DNA of 64,000 nt, from the NCBI RefSeq assembly GCF_002218045.2, contig NZ_AP018685.1:1798001-1862000 (forward strand), written 5' to 3'. The DNA is from Vibrio rumoiensis (GTDB lineage Bacteria; Pseudomonadota; Gammaproteobacteria; Enterobacterales; Vibrionaceae). The notes under the pieces were generated by a model that saw nothing but the letters and a program-made list of their open reading frames with translations, ran no database searches and was not told the DNA's origin. Positions 45,630 through 54,650 of this stretch are shown here, one piece after another (the first letter of the stretch is position 1; every line of letters begins with the position of its first letter). A program made the translations under genes and the position numbers.

Positions 45630-46919
45630 TTAAATGTAGAGTGCTGACATTCGAACTTTTATTTGTCGTATAAACTCATGCCGTTGTGAAGCAGGAATCA
45701 TCTTTTGGGTAGGCAAAGGTGCTAACATTGCATCAATCGGTTGGCCGTTTTGGCGTAATTCATAATGTAAATGAGGCCCCGTCGAGCGCCCCGTATTACC
45801 GGTTAAGGCGATTTTTTGCCCTCTTTTTATCTTATCGCCTACTTTGACTAGCGACTGGCTCAAATGGAAAAAGTGAGTGCTATAAACACGACCATGACTA
45901 ATCACGATATATTTTCCTGCCAGAGGATGATCGCCAACTTTTTTCACTACGCCATCACCGGTTGCGTATACTGTGGTTCCAATCGGTGTCGCTAAATCTG
46001 TTCCATAATGTGGTGCATATTGGTGAGTCACTGGATTTAAACGATGAGGATTAAACTCAGAGCTCACAGGGTAGGAACGTTGTAAAGGTAATCTATCAAG
46101 CGATTTTTCAACACTCATGCCATTAGCATAATAAAAATGGCCATCATTAAAACGCATAACTTGAATGTCATTCCCTCTATGTTGATAACGGATTGCCATC
46201 ACTTTACCTAATCCAACCGTTTCATCACCAATGATATTTTGCTCTAACTCAATTGCAAATTTATCCCCTATCGTCACAGGTGAAGTGACATCTACTTGCC
46301 AATATAGCGCCGTTGCAATGGTCTGAATTTGGTCTCGCGTTAATCCAATCGCTCGGGCACTTTGATAAAAATTTCGCCCAACCCTTCCCTCTACAATCGA
46401 TAATTTTGTTTCCGACGTAGTAAGTAAAGGTTTAAACACAAATTGATTTTTTTCTTTTATATATAAGCTACTTAAACGAACGCTTCGGTGAATTTGCATC
46501 GACAGTAAGCGACCTGAACCATCTTGTTTCCATTCAACGACCTGTCCATTAAGTAGAGGGATCGCTTGAGGACGGACCTTGATCATCGAAAGCAAATCGT
46601 CGTTGTTTAAACCGTAAAGTTTAAAAATATCCGCAAGCGTTTCACCGGACTTAACTTTATGGCTATAAGTCAGCTGTATTTGTTGTTGATCGATGGCATC
46701 TTTTTCTAATGTCAGGTTAGGATCATCACGTTCCAACACCGCTTCTGAAAAAGTGTTTTGTATATTATTGAAATAAAATGACGTGGATAATGAAAAGAAG
46801 GGGTTAGGAAAGATAAAAGCAAAAGAAACAACGACCATAACTGGTAATAATAGAAAAAACAGCCACGCCCGAAAGCGAAGCTGCTTTTTTACATCAACCT
46901 GTTGTTGAGAATGGTACAA
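45630..46919 (-). CDS. mepM: Murein DD-endopeptidase MepM (M23 family)
   Basis: Cuts peptide cross-links to allow peptidoglycan growth. The 429-residue protein has an N-terminal membrane anchor (about 19-40), a LysM-like/OapA segment (SHKVKSGETLADIFKLYGL, about 90-130), and a C-terminal LytM zinc peptidase domain with HYGTDLATPIGTTVYATGDG and GRSTGPHLHYEL ligands. It lies 9 nt after znuA on the same strand, the order seen in E. coli (znuA-mepM), so zinc supply and this zinc enzyme are co-transcribed. Confidence 0.94.
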   Translation of the reverse strand: MYHSQQQVDVKKQLRFRAWLFFLLLPVMVVVSFAFIFPNPFFSLSTSFYFNNIQNTFSEAVLERDDPNLTLEKDAIDQQQIQLTYSHKVKSGETLADIFKLYGLNNDDLLSMIKVRPQAIPLLNGQVVEWKQDGSGRLLSMQIHRSVRLSSLYIKEKNQFVFKPLLTTSETKLSIVEGRVGRNFYQSARAIGLTRDQIQTIATALYWQVDVTSPVTIGDKFAIELEQNIIGDETVGLGKVMAIRYQHRGNDIQVMRFNDGHFYYANGMSVEKSLDRLPLQRSYPVSSEFNPHRLNPVTHQYAPHYGTDLATPIGTTVYATGDGVVKKVGDHPLAGKYIVISHGRVYSTHFFHLSQSLVKVGDKIKRGQKIALTGNTGRSTGPHLHYELRQNGQPIDAMLAPLPTQKMIPASQRHEFIRQIKVRMSALYI

Positions 46920-46928
46920 AAAGAATCC

Positions 46929-47885
46929 TTAGCGTGTGAGACACTGACTAAAGCTGGTCCCTAAATCTTGTAAATATTGAAAATAAGCGCCGGGTTCTAC
47001 TTGGTAGTCCGTTGCAAGCGGGTCTAATACACCATGCTTAACATTCGTGCCACGTGTCACTGAATCAATGACCGCTGGGGTAAACTGAGGTTCAGCAAAT
47101 ACACAATAAACTTCATCGGTCTTTAGGGCATTACGAATGGCAATTAAGCTTTTTGCACCAGGGCGACGATCGGGTGACACGGTAAAAGCGCCTAAATGGT
47201 TTAAGCCAAAATAATCTTCATAATAACTGTATGCATCATGAAAAACATAATACCCATTATGTTGCACTGGCGCGATTTTTTGCTTCACTTCTGCGATAGT
47301 TGTATTCAGATGCTGTGTAAATTCCGCGTAGTTTTGTGCATATTGTTGTTGATGTTCAGGATCGATGGCAATCAATTTATCTGAAATCACTTTTGCCATC
47401 TGTTGAGCTTGCACAGGGCCTAACCATAAATGTGGGTTATAATTACCATGATGATGATGCCCATCGTCATGTTCATGTTCATGTTCATGCGCGGCATGGT
47501 CGTGATCATCGTGTTCTGCATGTTCATCGTATACGATTTTTTCTATTTGCGACGATTGATCCAGCTGTAATGTATTGTCACTCCCTTCTAATACACTTTC
47601 TAAAAATGACTCTAACCCAGGACCGACCCAAATAAATAAATCAACCGATTTCAATTTACGAACATCAGAAGGTTTTAATGCATAATCATGAGGAGAAGTA
47701 TTATTCGCCAATAGAACCTCGGTATTTGCAACGCCTTTGGTTAGCTCTTGAGTGATCAATTGCAGTGGTTTTATCGATGTCATTACCGTCAATGAACTAG
47801 CGTCTGTTTTTGACCAAACCGCCATTGAAGCAAGACTAAATATCATTACAACCGCGATCCATGCTTGTGATAAAATGCGTCGCAT
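46929..47885 (-). CDS. znuA: Zinc-binding periplasmic protein ZnuA
   Basis: Delivers Zn2+ to the ZnuBC importer. From the ATG at 47885 (GGAG 8 nt upstream) it has 318 residues with a signal peptide (about 1-25), the cluster A-I fold with ligand His in NNTSPHDYALKPSD, NPHLWLGP and DAYSYYEDYFGL, and a histidine/aspartate-rich loop (about residues 119-150, e.g. EHEHEHDDGHHHH) typical of ZnuA. A 20-codon upstream extension is rejected. Divergent from znuCB across a Zur box. Confidence 0.97.
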   Translation of the reverse strand: MRRILSQAWIAVVMIFSLASMAVWSKTDASSLTVMTSIKPLQLITQELTKGVANTEVLLANNTSPHDYALKPSDVRKLKSVDLFIWVGPGLESFLESVLEGSDNTLQLDQSSQIEKIVYDEHAEHDDHDHAAHEHEHEHDDGHHHHGNYNPHLWLGPVQAQQMAKVISDKLIAIDPEHQQQYAQNYAEFTQHLNTTIAEVKQKIAPVQHNGYYVFHDAYSYYEDYFGLNHLGAFTVSPDRRPGAKSLIAIRNALKTDEVYCVFAEPQFTPAVIDSVTRGTNVKHGVLDPLATDYQVEPGAYFQYLQDLGTSFSQCLTR

Positions 47886-48004
47886 GTGTTTCTCCAAATT
47901 AGAATGAATATTATACCAATTGTTTAAGCCACTGGTATCAATCACTCGATAGCTAAAATTTTCATATCAATCATGTAATTGATAATCGTAGTAATCATTT
48001 TTTA

Positions 48005-48025
48005 TAATGTTACTATATAACATTA
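48005..48025. promoter_or_regulatory. Zur operator in the znuA/znuC divergent promoter
   Basis: AATGTTA-CTATA-TAACATT (48006-48024), with T and A flanks, is a perfect 7-5-7 inverted repeat and closely matches the Zur box (GTTATAATATAAC-type core). It is 24 bp before the znuC start and about 120 bp before znuA, so it can repress both directions when zinc is plentiful. Confidence 0.85.
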
Positions 48026-48047
48026 CACATCATCAAGTTGGTTAGCA

Positions 48048-48851
48048 ATGTCTGAATTAATTCGACTCGACAATATTTCTGTTAAATTTAACGATAAGTC
48101 GGTACTCGATAGCATCAATCTCACCATTAAAAAAGGTGAAATCACAACGCTCATTGGTCCGAATGGCGCAGGGAAATCAACCTTAGTCAAAATCATGCTA
48201 GGGCTAATCAAATACGATTCAGGCACCATTACTCGAAGCCACAAACTGCGCATTGGTTATGTTCCTCAAAAATTGCGTTTAAATGACAGCTTGCCATTAA
48301 CGGTTGATCGCTTTTTAAAGCTCGCTGGGCGTTACAGTGTTAATGAACGTATGGAGTCGCTACGTTTAGTGGGCGCAGAAAGCCTGCATAACAATGATAT
48401 GCATAAACTTTCTGGCGGTGAAAATCAGCGTGTATTACTCGCGCGAGCGTTATTACAGCGCCCTGACTTATTAGTATTAGACGAACCCGCTCAAGGGGTG
48501 GATGTTCAAGGTCAAATTGATTTATATACCTTGATAAACTCTATTCGACAACGCTTTGGCTGTGCCGTGTTTATGGTTTCTCATGATTTGCATTTAGTGA
48601 TGGCTCAAACCGATGAAGTCATTTGCTTACAACACCATATATGTTGCTCTGGTGCTCCGGAGGCGATCACTAAGCATCCTTCGTACATTGCCATGTTTGG
48701 TCAAACGGCCAAAGATACCTTAGCGTTTTATCACCATGACCATCACCATCATCACGATCTTTCTGGCGAAGCGGTCGAAGGTGACCCAGAAGCCTGCTCA
48801 CATAATAGCTGTGCTCATCATTCTACTACTCAGCAAAAGCGTGGACACTAA
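48048..48851 (+). CDS. znuC: Zinc ABC transporter ATPase ZnuC
   Basis: Energises zinc import through ZnuB. The 267-residue protein has Walker A GPNGAGKST (37-45), signature LSGGENQR, Walker B DLLVLDEPAQG and switch His (MVSHDLH). The C-terminal 40 residues are histidine-rich (HHDHHHHHD) and end CSHNSCAHHSTTQQ, a likely zinc-sensing or zinc-buffering tail. It is 3 nt from znuB. Confidence 0.96.
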   Translation: MSELIRLDNISVKFNDKSVLDSINLTIKKGEITTLIGPNGAGKSTLVKIMLGLIKYDSGTITRSHKLRIGYVPQKLRLNDSLPLTVDRFLKLAGRYSVNERMESLRLVGAESLHNNDMHKLSGGENQRVLLARALLQRPDLLVLDEPAQGVDVQGQIDLYTLINSIRQRFGCAVFMVSHDLHLVMAQTDEVICLQHHICCSGAPEAITKHPSYIAMFGQTAKDTLAFYHHDHHHHHDLSGEAVEGDPEACSHNSCAHHSTTQQKRGH

Positions 48852-48854
48852 GTA

Positions 48855-49640
48855 ATGTTTGATATTTTATTACCATCTATTTTAGCGGGATTAGGCATCG
48901 CGATAATTGCTGGCCCATTAGGGTCATTAGTGGTTTGGCGCAAGATGGCTTATTTTGGCGATACTCTGGCACACGCTTCATTACTGGGTTTAGCACTGGG
49001 TTTCTTACTCGATATTAATTTATATCTTGCGCTAGTCGTGTGTTGTCTTGGGCTTGCCGTATTACTCGCCGCCCTACAAGAACAAAAAGTGATTGCCACT
49101 GACACTTTACTCGGCATTCTCGCTCACAGCTCTTTATCTTTAGGCTTAGTCGCGGTAAGTTTTTTAGACAATGTTCGCGTTGATCTAATGAGTTATTTAT
49201 TTGGTGATTTGCTCGCCATTGGCCCTTCAGACCTCACCTTTATTTACCTTGGTGGGGCCGTGATTATGGCCTTGGTAATCTTTTTTTGGCGCTCATTACT
49301 ATCGACCTCTATCAGTGAAGAGCTCGCTAGCGTTGAAGGCATTAATGTCCCGTTAATCCGAGTGGTGTTGATGCTATTAGTCGGCCTAGTCATTGCGGTC
49401 GGTATGAAGTTTGTTGGCGCCCTGATCATCACATCGTTATTGATTATCCCTGCAGCTACCGCAAGACGCTTTGCTCGCACACCAGAACAAATGGCTATCG
49501 GTGCCTCTTGTATTGGAATAGTATCAGTATTAGGTGGTTTATCATTATCTTGGTTTTACGATACACCTGCAGGTCCATCTGTGGTTATTTCAGCGGCAGC
49601 GATGTTTATGCTCAGTCAATTAAAACCGCATCGAGGTTAA
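48855..49640 (+). CDS. znuB: Zinc ABC transporter permease ZnuB
   Basis: Inner-membrane permease of the ZnuABC importer. The 261-residue protein has 7-8 membrane spans, the opening ILAGLGIAIIAGPLGSLVVWRKMAYFGDTLAHASLLG-type segment of metal ABC-3 permeases, and a late motif SLLIIPAATARRFARTPEQM. It is the second gene of znuCB and is followed by a terminator. Confidence 0.96.
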   Translation: MFDILLPSILAGLGIAIIAGPLGSLVVWRKMAYFGDTLAHASLLGLALGFLLDINLYLALVVCCLGLAVLLAALQEQKVIATDTLLGILAHSSLSLGLVAVSFLDNVRVDLMSYLFGDLLAIGPSDLTFIYLGGAVIMALVIFFWRSLLSTSISEELASVEGINVPLIRVVLMLLVGLVIAVGMKFVGALIITSLLIIPAATARRFARTPEQMAIGASCIGIVSVLGGLSLSWFYDTPAGPSVVISAAAMFMLSQLKPHRG

Positions 49641-49683
49641 TTTGTCTGAGAGCGATGTTTCAAGCCACGAATAGCATCACCAA

Positions 49684-49722
49684 AAAGCCAAGAGTCGGCA
49701 GAATATCACTCTTGGCTTTCTA
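49684..49722 (+). terminator. Intrinsic terminator after znuB
   Basis: AAAGCCAAGAGT (49684-49695) pairs perfectly with ACTCTTGGCTTT (49708-49719) around a 12-nt loop, followed by CTAAT and a short T-run. Confidence 0.85.
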
Positions 49723-49863
49723 ATATTACATCACGACTTACTCCTTATGTGACTTTCCTCTCTCAGCCTGTTGCTCTACGCCTAAAGATATAATTATAAG
49801 GAGGGTTTCAAGCCCTTTGCTCTGTTTAATAATGATCTTACCTTACCAAAATTAGAGGTCATT

Positions 49864-51864
49864 ATGATTAAACCTGCCTACCCCATCATCGCAAGTATCT
49901 TAGGGTTTAGCTTACTTTGCGCGCCCTCACATTCAAATCCTTCACCCTATTCTGTTGAATGCCATATTCCATCAGAGCAGCAAACTAATAATTTACGAAT
50001 TTATCAAATAATGGTGGAAAGCTTTGTCGATGGCGATCCTAAAGCCAATTATGACAACGGATATGGCACCAGCCACCATCGTGGCGATCTGCAAGGCATT
50101 ATTGATTCTTTAGATTATATTCAATCACTTAATGTAAACGCGATTTGGCTCACCCCTATTTTTACTTCTCTACCTATTGATGGGCAATCTCAGTGGGATG
50201 ATAAATTAGATGCCACCGGCTATTTTACGAGTAATTATTTTCAAATTGACCCCAAATTTGGCACATTGGAACAAGCAAAAACGCTAGTGGATGAAGCTCA
50301 TAGACGCGGTTTGTATATCTTTTTTGATGGTGTTTTTGGTCACCACAAAACCAATATTATTCCGTCACCAAAGGGGCGACTCCCTCAAGGTAACTCCAAC
50401 CCCGTTGATTATCCCGCAAGTTTACCTTTTTATCAGGAAGTGGCGAGTTATTGGATCGAACAACTTAAAATCGACGGTTGGCGATTAGACCAAGCTTATC
50501 AGGTTCCAACTCAAGACTGGATCGAGCTTAGAAAAACCGTACTGCAAGCCTCAAAAAGCGTCGAATATATCAATCAACATGGAGAGTCCGTCCACCCATT
50601 AGGCTACATGGTGGCGGAGATTTGGAATAATGAAAACTTTATTAGTAAACATGGGTACGGTAGCAATGAAAACCCGGCGTTGTGTTCAGCGTTTGATTTT
50701 CCAATGCGTTATCGCTTAGTTGAAACTTTTGCGGTTAATGAAAATGGCAATGGCGGTAAAGGTGGAGATTGGCTGGCTCAAGGCATGGATTTACAGACAT
50801 TATATCCTAATCATGCTCGTCCAAACTTAATGCTAGGCAATCACGATTTAGTTCGTTTTGGGGACTTATTACAACGTGGCTATATTGCTCAACCTAAAGA
50901 TGAATCATATTGGCAAAGACACCTTGCTGCGTTCAGTTTCATGACCGCCTACACCGGGCCAATTACTTTATATTATGGGGATGAAATTGCCGATGAAGTG
51001 TCTAATTTTTCCGATAAAGTGCCAAGTGACATTTGTGCAGCACAAGGCTGGTGCGACGATCACGTTTCTCGTTCTAGTGCCAAAATCGATGGCGTAACCA
51101 CAGCTCTTAATGACAAGCAACGTAAACTCAAACATCAAGTGAGCGAATTAATGCAATTACGCGCTCAGAACCCTATCCTATCACAAGGAGAGCGTGTATC
51201 GGTGCTCGCCAATCACGATGTCTATATCGATCATAAACGTTACCAAAATCAATCGATGGTTTTTATGGTCAGTACTTCAGATAAGCCACAAACATTACAT
51301 TTAGCAGCACAACAAATCGGCTCAACTGGTCAGTTAGTGGATATGTTAACCAAAGAAAAATTTACGATTAACGATAAGAATTATGATATTACACTCACTC
51401 CTTTTGAGGCTAAATTTTTATCAATTAAGCAGCCTGGAAAACTCGTCACAGCCAAACCGGCTCTCCAATTAACGGGGAATGGTTTTATGGCACAGTGCAA
51501 CAACCCTAGCTTACAAGAAAGTGGTCCTATTGATAAACCGCTATATGTGGTCGGTGATTTTTCTGATTCTGGTTGGCAACATGTCGCCAATCGACAATTT
51601 GAATATAAAGGGCGTGGCGTGTATCAAGTGGTTGTAGATGAACAAGCTGGTAGTTATCGTATGCAGTACGCTAGCAAAGATTGGAACCCCCAATTTACCG
51701 CGGCTGAATTAGAAGTCCAATCAGGCCAAACTAGCCATTTAAAATACGGTGGTTACGGTAAAGACACTGCTGCTTTACTCCCGATATCTGGGAAATATGT
51801 ATGGAGCTTACAGTTTTCTAAGGCGGGCAGCCCAGAAAAGCTTATGTTGTCAAAGTGTCCGTGA
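49864..51864 (+). CDS. Secreted GH13 alpha-amylase-type glycoside hydrolase
   Basis: The 666-residue protein has a signal peptide (about 1-24, before NPSPYS) and a full GH13 catalytic barrel: region I as FFDGVFGHH (153-161), region II GWRLDQA with nucleophile Asp209, region III VAEIWNN with acid/base Glu252, and region IV GNHD with Asp328. An all-beta domain follows (about 430-520), and a C-terminal domain (about 535-666: YVVGDFSDSGW, GVYQVVVDE, YRMQYASKDW) resembles starch-binding or pullulanase-associated modules. Two cysteine pairs could form disulfides. Substrate is an alpha-glucan, exact specificity unknown. GAGGT lies just before the ATG. No other maltodextrin gene is adjacent. Confidence 0.9.
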   Translation: MIKPAYPIIASILGFSLLCAPSHSNPSPYSVECHIPSEQQTNNLRIYQIMVESFVDGDPKANYDNGYGTSHHRGDLQGIIDSLDYIQSLNVNAIWLTPIFTSLPIDGQSQWDDKLDATGYFTSNYFQIDPKFGTLEQAKTLVDEAHRRGLYIFFDGVFGHHKTNIIPSPKGRLPQGNSNPVDYPASLPFYQEVASYWIEQLKIDGWRLDQAYQVPTQDWIELRKTVLQASKSVEYINQHGESVHPLGYMVAEIWNNENFISKHGYGSNENPALCSAFDFPMRYRLVETFAVNENGNGGKGGDWLAQGMDLQTLYPNHARPNLMLGNHDLVRFGDLLQRGYIAQPKDESYWQRHLAAFSFMTAYTGPITLYYGDEIADEVSNFSDKVPSDICAAQGWCDDHVSRSSAKIDGVTTALNDKQRKLKHQVSELMQLRAQNPILSQGERVSVLANHDVYIDHKRYQNQSMVFMVSTSDKPQTLHLAAQQIGSTGQLVDMLTKEKFTINDKNYDITLTPFEAKFLSIKQPGKLVTAKPALQLTGNGFMAQCNNPSLQESGPIDKPLYVVGDFSDSGWQHVANRQFEYKGRGVYQVVVDEQAGSYRMQYASKDWNPQFTAAELEVQSGQTSHLKYGGYGKDTAALLPISGKYVWSLQFSKAGSPEKLMLSKCP

Positions 51865-51945
51865 TGCACGAAACCATTGCTGAATGATAAAAAGCGCCGC
51901 CCATGATTTAACAATGGCGGCGCGCAAAATACGACAGCTTGGTTT

Positions 51946-52323
51946 TTAAGTTAAACGGTGTGTCCCACACAACTTATTACCTGAAGGATCGCGAAGGTAA
52001 GCTAGGTACAAACGACCTGCTGGGCCATTACGTTCTCCCGGAGGGTTCTCACATGGCGTACCACCATTTGCTACTCCTGCCTCATGCCAAGCATGAACTA
52101 ATTCTGGCGTTTTAATAGCAAAGCCAAATGTTGAACCATTACCGTGTGTAGCTGGCTCACCATTAAGTGGCGTTTTTAAAATAAACACACCCGTTGGTGT
52201 CGCATAAACACAGCTATCGCCTCTAATAACCCCCGGCTCATAACCTAACGTTCCCAAAATCGCATCGTAAAACTTTTTAGATGCTTCAAGATCATTTGAA
52301 CCGAGCATAATATGACTAAACAT
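51946..52323 (-). CDS. VOC (glyoxalase-like) family protein
   Basis: From the ATG at 52323 (AAAGGAAG upstream) it is 125 residues, a single VOC module pair: FSHIMLGSNDLEASKKFYDAILGTLGY at the start and YLAYLRDPSGNKLCGTHRL at the end. Many such proteins bind a metal or act as resistance or detoxification enzymes; substrate unknown. It lies downstream of the amylase on the opposite strand and before the sucD terminator, transcribed alone. Confidence 0.88.
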   Translation of the reverse strand: MFSHIMLGSNDLEASKKFYDAILGTLGYEPGVIRGDSCVYATPTGVFILKTPLNGEPATHGNGSTFGFAIKTPELVHAWHEAGVANGGTPCENPPGERNGPAGRLYLAYLRDPSGNKLCGTHRLT

Positions 52324-52388
52324 AATTCTTCCTTTAGTGAGAGTAATATTCCACATTTCAACTGTAACGCTTAATGCTTGTCGTTCCA

Positions 52389-52417
52389 ATAAAAAAGGCC
52401 ATCCGAAGATGACCTTT
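52389..52417 (-). terminator. Intrinsic terminator after sucD (UUCG tetraloop)
   Basis: On the reverse strand AAAGGTCATC-TTCG-GATGGCCTTTTTT: a 10-bp stem (one wobble) closed by a C(UUCG)G loop and followed by six T (52396-52391). It ends the sdhCDAB-sucABCD message. Confidence 0.9.
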
Positions 52418-52445
52418 AAATATAAAACAATCTGAAATGAAAGAC

Positions 52446-53318
52446 TTACCAGCCAGTCACTTCTTTTAGCGCATCGCCAATTTCTGCCAAAGACTTAGTG
52501 GTTTTCACACCAGCGGCTTCAAGTGCTGCAAATTTATCTTCCGCAGTACCTTTACCACCAGAGATGATCGCACCTGCATGACCCATACGCTTACCAGGAG
52601 GCGCAGTAACACCCGCAATGTAAGAGACGACAGGCTTAGTCACATTCGCTTTAATATAAGCTGCTGCTTCTTCTTCTGCAGTACCACCGATCTCACCAAT
52701 CATCACGATTGCTTCGGTTGCTGGATCGTTTTGGAACATCTCTAATACGTCGATAAAGTTAGTGCCCGGAATTGGATCACCCCCGATACCAACACAAGTT
52801 GATTGACCAAAACCTGCATCCGTTGTTTGTTTAACCGCTTCGTACGTTAACGTACCTGAACGTGAAACGATACCTACTCGGCCAGGCTTATGAATGTGAC
52901 CTGGCATGATGCCAATCTTACACTCACCTGGAGTAATCACACCTGGGCAGTTAGGACCAATCATACGCACGCCCGTTTCTTCAAGCTTCACTTTTACGTC
53001 AAGCATATCAAGCGTCGGAATACCTTCTGTAATAGTAACGATGAGCTCAATACCTGCATCAATCGCTTCTAAAATCGCATCTTTACAAAATGCAGCCGGT
53101 ACGTAGATAACCGTCGCCGTTGCGCCAGTTGCTTCAACTGCTTCACGAACGGTATTAAATACAGGAAGGCCTAGATGCTCAGTACCACCTTTGCCAGGAG
53201 ATACACCACCCACCATTTGTGTTCCATAAGCAATAGCTTGCTCTGAGTGGAACGTACCTTGACCGCCAGTGAAACCTTGGCAAATAACTTTGGTATCTTT
53301 ATTAATTAGTACTGACAT
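52446..53318 (-). CDS. sucD: Succinyl-CoA synthetase alpha subunit
   Basis: Forms with SucC the TCA enzyme converting succinyl-CoA to succinate with NTP formation. The 290-residue protein has the CoA-binding opening KVICQGFTGGQGTFH and the phosphohistidine segment GKRMGHAGAIISGG near residue 247. Its ATG shares one base with the sucC stop (TAATG), indicating coupled translation. Confidence 0.98.
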   Translation of the reverse strand: MSVLINKDTKVICQGFTGGQGTFHSEQAIAYGTQMVGGVSPGKGGTEHLGLPVFNTVREAVEATGATATVIYVPAAFCKDAILEAIDAGIELIVTITEGIPTLDMLDVKVKLEETGVRMIGPNCPGVITPGECKIGIMPGHIHKPGRVGIVSRSGTLTYEAVKQTTDAGFGQSTCVGIGGDPIPGTNFIDVLEMFQNDPATEAIVMIGEIGGTAEEEAAAYIKANVTKPVVSYIAGVTAPPGKRMGHAGAIISGGKGTAEDKFAALEAAGVKTTKSLAEIGDALKEVTGW

Positions 53319-54484
53319 TATTTGCCCTCCGCCGCTTTAACTACTTGAACTGCTGCATCTTTAAGAGATGTTGCTGCAATGATATCTAAACCAGATTTCG
53401 CTAATACTTCACGACCTAGTTCAGCATTCGTTCCTTCAAGACGAACCACTACGGGTACTTCAACGCCGACTTCTTTCACTGCGCCAATAATACCTTCTGC
53501 AATCATGTCACAGCGAACGATACCACCGAAGATATTCACTAGAACCGCTTTTACATTGGTGTCAGATAAGATGATCTTAAATGCTTCCGCAACACGTTCT
53601 TTGGTTGCACCGCCACCTACATCAAGGAAGTTTGCAGGCTTACCACCGTGTAAATTAACGATATCCATTGTGCCCATTGCTAGGCCCGCACCATTAACCA
53701 TACAACCAACATTACCATCTAGAGCAACGTAGTTAAGCTCATATTTAGCGGCATGTGCTTCACGCTCGTCTTCTTGAGATGGATCGTGCATTTCACGCAG
53801 TTTAGGTTGGCGGTACATCGCATTTGAATCAATGTTGATTTTGCCATCTAGACACAGTAAATCACCAGAACCAGTAATCACTAGAGGGTTAATCTCAAGC
53901 AAGGCTAAATCATATTGAGCAAACATATTACCAAGACCCATGAAGATCTGGGTAAATTGCTTGATTTGACTGCCTTTAAGACCAAGTTTAAAAGCAAGCT
54001 CACGACCTTGATATGCCTGTGGACCAACTAAAGGATCAATCGCAGCTTTATGAATAAGTTCTGGCGTTTCTTCCGCCACTTTTTCAATTTCTACACCGCC
54101 TTCCGTTGATGCCATAAACACGATACGACGTGTGCCACGGTCAACGACTGCACCTAGGTATAACTCATTAGCGATATCAGATGCTTCTTCAACTAAGATT
54201 TTAGTCACAGGCTGACCATTCGCATCCGTTTGGTAAGTCACTAAGTTTTTACCTAGCCACTTTTGAGCAAATTCTTTTACGCCATCTTTAGTATCATGCA
54301 ATTCTACACCGCCAGCTTTACCGCGGCCACCAGCATGCACCTGACATTTAACTACTTTTTTAGCAGTCGTTATACGCCCTGCTGCTTCATAGGCTTCAAG
54401 AGGAGTATTGCAAGCGTAACCTTCCGGTACTGGCAATCCGAATTCAGCGAACAGCTGTTTAGCTTGATATTCATGCAAATTCAT
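53318..54484 (-). CDS. sucC: Succinyl-CoA synthetase beta subunit
   Basis: ATP-grasp nucleotide-binding subunit of succinyl-CoA synthetase, 388 residues as in E. coli. Family features: MNLHEYQAKQLFAEFGLPVP at the start, KCQVHAGGRGKAGGV in the ATP-grasp domain and NIFGGIVRCDMIAEGI near the C-terminus. Separated from sucB by 166 nt containing a stem-loop. Confidence 0.98.
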   Translation of the reverse strand: MNLHEYQAKQLFAEFGLPVPEGYACNTPLEAYEAAGRITTAKKVVKCQVHAGGRGKAGGVELHDTKDGVKEFAQKWLGKNLVTYQTDANGQPVTKILVEEASDIANELYLGAVVDRGTRRIVFMASTEGGVEIEKVAEETPELIHKAAIDPLVGPQAYQGRELAFKLGLKGSQIKQFTQIFMGLGNMFAQYDLALLEINPLVITGSGDLLCLDGKINIDSNAMYRQPKLREMHDPSQEDEREAHAAKYELNYVALDGNVGCMVNGAGLAMGTMDIVNLHGGKPANFLDVGGGATKERVAEAFKIILSDTNVKAVLVNIFGGIVRCDMIAEGIIGAVKEVGVEVPVVVRLEGTNAELGREVLAKSGLDIIAATSLKDAAVQVVKAAEGK

Positions 54485-54595
54485 TGTGCTATTTCCATTT
54501 CATTATCCGTGAGGATTTATTATTTCCATTGGCATTTATTTTAAGTAAGGGAATGCCATTATTTATGTAGGTGTACTTTTTCTATTGATTTAAGG

Positions 54596-54625
54596 CTGGG
54601 TAGCAGTAGATGCACAACTACCCAG
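54596..54625 (-). other. Intercistronic stem-loop between sucB and sucC
   Basis: CTGGGTAG (54596-54603) pairs perfectly with CTACCCAG (54618-54625) around a 14-nt loop. It lies 26 nt after the sucB stop and lacks a T-run, so it fits an RNA processing or stabilising site inside the operon. Confidence 0.5.
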
Positions 54626-54650
54626 TTTATTGCTTACTCGAGTATCAGTT

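Noticed and set aside
47336..47635. Forward-strand frame across znuA with a His/Val/Arg-rich peptide
   Set aside because: Shadow of the histidine-rich loop codons of znuA on the other strand.
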